Below are positions 5,089 to 6,390 of a stretch of 6,390 nt of DNA, piece after piece. A program made the translations under genes and the position numbers. How positions within the stretch are numbered: the stretch's first letter is position 1; every line of letters starts with the position of its first letter. The notes under the pieces were generated by a model. That model was not told the DNA's origin. It did not search any database and saw only the letters and a program-made list of their open reading frames with translations. The stretch is taken from positions 1-6,390 of the forward strand of contig URJN01000130.1 in the NCBI GenBank assembly GCA_900548125.1. Direction: 5' to 3'. This stretch comes from an uncultured Eubacteriales bacterium. Its GTDB lineage: Bacteria > Bacillota > Clostridia > Christensenellales > Aristaeellaceae.

Positions 5089-6063
5089 TTATGATGGTTC
5101 ATTCTCTGCAAGCTGTTCACGGAAAAACGTGAGCAGCGCGTCATAATACTGTTCCGAATCAACATAGCGTGCCATGCCATGCGTCGCGCCCTCAATCAGG
5201 CAGACCTGCGCCCGACTGCCCATCGCGGCGGCGATATCCTGCGCGACATAAGCAGGCGACTGCTCATCCAGCGTACCCGCGAAAAGCAGCGTCGGCACGC
5301 CGCCACCCGCAAACCGTTCTTCGGATATCCGTTCGAGCTTTTCTCCGAACGCCAGACGATACGCCGCACCAAGCAGCACTTCCTCCAGCGCACCGACGCT
5401 CTCCCCTGCGTCCTCCAGCGTTTCCCTGGCGATTTGGGGAATATCCAGCGTCGGGCTTTCTGCCGCGACAGCAGTTACCGCCTGCTGCAGTCCTTTTGCC
5501 CGCGCAAGCAGAACGGCGAGCGCGCCTTCATCCTGTCCCATCAGCACCACGCGGGCGTCCGGCTTTTCGCCAAGCACCCAATCCACCCATGTCAGAACAT
5601 CCTGCGCATCCGCCGCGCCGAGGGAAGAAAGCCCGCCGTCGCTGTTTCCATGCGCATACAAATCCGGCACAAGCACGCGATAACCCGCCAGCGACAATTC
5701 ACAGGCGACGTCCAGCATCTGGCTGCCGTCCGTTCCCACGCCGCCGTGAAAGAGTATCGCCCACGGCGCGTCCGTGTCGCCGGACAGCGGCGGGAATACC
5801 TGACCGCGGAGCATGCCGCGTTCCGAGCGGACGGCAACATCCTCCGGCGAAAGGACGCTGAGCCATCCGCTGATGCGCGGCTTGGTCTGTTCCCGTGTCA
5901 TTTCAGGCTTCATATCAAACCGCGAAATCGCGGCTTCCTCTTCCGTTTGCGAATGTCTGCCGTCAAACGCCGTTCTCAGCAGGGAGCGGCTTCTGAGTGC
6001 CGCGGCGATGAGTATCGCCAAAATCAGCGTCAGCACGCAGACAGCTGCTGCGAGTTTTTTCAG
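5089..6063 (-). CDS. membrane-anchored alpha/beta hydrolase with Asp at the nucleophile position
   Basis: The protein has an alpha/beta-hydrolase fold of the YqkD/COG1073-like type. Numbering is from a CTG start at 6061-6063 (324 residues). A KK-led hydrophobic segment (about 4-24) predicts an uncleaved anchor or signal. Next come the oxyanion-loop motif FHGG (105-108), the strand-loop motif DLYAHGNSDGG (134-144), and the nucleophile elbow GQDEG (176-180), where the expected GxSxG serine is Asp178. The presumed acid Asp266 (GTLDEQSP) and base His295 (GATHG) are both present. Either the enzyme uses an aspartate nucleophile, as haloalkane dehalogenases and epoxide hydrolases do, although their HGxP and Asp-Trp hallmarks are missing, or it is a non-catalytic relative. 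The standard start would be GTG 6034-6036 (315 residues), but that has no ribosome binding site and cuts into the N-terminal hydrophobic segment. CTG 6061-6063 lies 9 nt after AGGAGG. The substrate is unknown. The gene shares an operon with the CmpB-type gene. Confidence 0.9.
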   Translation of the reverse strand: MKKLAAAVCVLTLILAILIAAALRSRSLLRTAFDGRHSQTEEEAAISRFDMKPEMTREQTKPRISGWLSVLSPEDVAVRSERGMLRGQVFPPLSGDTDAPWAILFHGGVGTDGSQMLDVACELSLAGYRVLVPDLYAHGNSDGGLSSLGAADAQDVLTWVDWVLGEKPDARVVLMGQDEGALAVLLARAKGLQQAVTAVAAESPTLDIPQIARETLEDAGESVGALEEVLLGAAYRLAFGEKLERISEERFAGGGVPTLLFAGTLDEQSPAYVAQDIAAAMGSRAQVCLIEGATHGMARYVDSEQYYDALLTFFREQLAENEPS

Positions 6064-6078
6064 GGTATTGCTCCTCCT
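6061..6078 (-). promoter_or_regulatory. ribosome binding site pointing to a CTG start
   Basis: On the minus strand AGGAGG (6073-6078) is followed by 9 nt and then CTG AAA AAA CTC (6061-6063 onward), which would read Met-Lys-Lys-Leu, a typical start for an anchored or exported protein. The nearest standard in-frame start, GTG at 6034-6036, is 36 nt from this site. No ATG, GTG or TTG lies at usable spacing in the right frame. Confidence 0.6.
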
Positions 6079-6092
6079 CTATATCGTCATTC

Positions 6093-6127
6093 CTTCTTCA
6101 TCTTCTGCGGAAGGAGAAGCGAAGAAG
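6093..6127 (-). promoter_or_regulatory. stem-loop at the 5' end of the hydrolase mRNA
   Basis: CTTCTTC (minus strand, 6121-6127) pairs with GAAGAAG (6093-6099), and CTTCT (6115-6119) pairs with AGAAG (6102-6106) inside it. The result is 12 bp with a 1x2 internal loop and an 8-nt apical loop. It begins about 3 nt after the predicted transcript start (near 6130) and ends 14 nt before the AGGAGG. There is no following T run, so it is not a terminator; mRNA protection or translation control is possible. Confidence 0.5.
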
Positions 6128-6136
6128 CCTCGCGTC

Positions 6137-6165
6137 AGTATATCATGCCCGCCGCTGAATTTCAA
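6137..6165 (-). promoter_or_regulatory. sigma-A promoter of the hydrolase/CmpB operon
   Basis: TTGAAA (-35, 6160-6165) and TATACT (-10, 6137-6142) are spaced by exactly 17 nt on the minus strand, which is close to consensus. The -35 and the spacer lie within the last codons of the upstream gene, and its TGA (6143-6145) directly abuts the -10 element. The predicted start is near 6130, giving a leader of about 67 nt. Confidence 0.85.
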
Positions 6166-6390
6166 CCTCGACGCAGCCCAGTTCTTCTCCCGCAAGGAAC
6201 ATGCGCACCTTCGCCCCGCCTGCCGCCTCCTGCACCCGACGCAGATTCTGCCAATCTTCCTGCATCATTCGGCGCATGCCTTCCGGATGATTGCTCATCA
6301 GCCAAACCTGCGCCGCATCCTTTGCGACAATAATCTCGCCTTCCGGAAAAAACGTATCGAACTGAAACAGCTCGATAATCTTGCCCTCGC
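6143..6390 (-). CDS. 3' end of an unrecognised gene (partial)
   Basis: The minus frame is open from the right edge to a TGA at 6143-6145, giving 81 visible residues ending in EVEIQRRA. The sequence reads as real protein with mixed beta and helix character: EGKIIELFQFDTFFPEGEI near the start, WLMSNHPEGMRRMMQEDWQN in the middle, then KVRMFLAGEELGCVEVEI. No signal, membrane segment or motif that I recognise is present. Codon use matches the neighbours. It is soluble-looking and probably cytosolic; I assign no function. No intrinsic terminator follows it, and the next operon has its own promoter overlapping the 3' end, so read-through into the hydrolase is likely. Confidence 0.75.
   Translation of the reverse strand, partial: EGKIIELFQFDTFFPEGEIIVAKDAAQVWLMSNHPEGMRRMMQEDWQNLRRVQEAAGGAKVRMFLAGEELGCVEVEIQRRA

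Noticed and set aside
5179..6333. A 384-codon plus-strand open frame opposite the hydrolase.
   Set aside because: It crosses the hydrolase gene, its leader, its promoter and the end of the next gene, and its product is Arg/His-rich shadow sequence with no signal.

Overview
The window looks like part of a chromosome from a fairly GC-rich anaerobic member of the Bacillota (Clostridia-type). The evidence is an Hsp70 without the subdomain-IB insert typical of Gram-negative DnaK, strong AGGAGG ribosome binding sites, classic sigma-A promoters, an ECF sigma factor of the SigV/ECF30-like kind, and a CmpB-type five-helix membrane protein, a family common in Clostridia. This placement is inference; no 16S rRNA or other marker gene is present. 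I see no mobile element, CRISPR array, tRNA or rRNA.

Layout. The left edge holds the 3' end of a small plus-strand membrane protein gene, closed by a textbook intrinsic terminator (136-171). Next comes a minus-strand dnaK-family gene (251-2017) with its own sigma-A promoter at 2086-2114. An 8-bp inverted repeat in its leader has one arm lying exactly between the ribosome binding site and the ATG. Divergent to it on the plus strand is a two-gene operon: an ECF sigma factor (2229-2738) and, 6 nt later, a membrane protein with a short cytoplasmic head, one transmembrane segment and two PepSY-like extracytoplasmic repeats (2745-3773), most simply read as its anti-sigma factor or sensor. An ECF-type promoter (TGAAAT-N16-CGTCTT, 2176-2203) sits directly before the sigma gene, which suggests autoregulation.

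The sigma operon converges on a second, minus-strand operon, with a bidirectional hairpin terminator (3913-3945) between them. That operon runs from a sigma-A promoter (6137-6165), through a leader with a long stem-loop, to a membrane-anchored alpha/beta hydrolase whose nucleophile-elbow serine is replaced by aspartate (5089-6063, probably a CTG start). Eighteen nucleotides later comes a CmpB-family membrane protein with a coiled-coil head and a charged tail (3949-5070). The right edge carries the 3' end of an unrecognised minus-strand gene; the hydrolase promoter overlaps its last codons.

The most interesting points are the Ser-to-Asp hydrolase paired with a CmpB-type membrane protein, the autoregulated ECF sigma/PepSY-like sensor pair divergent from an Hsp70 that lacks its acidic C-terminal tail and the usual substrate-domain PPAPRG loop, and two structured mRNA leaders. 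None of these is proven to be a new system from sequence alone.
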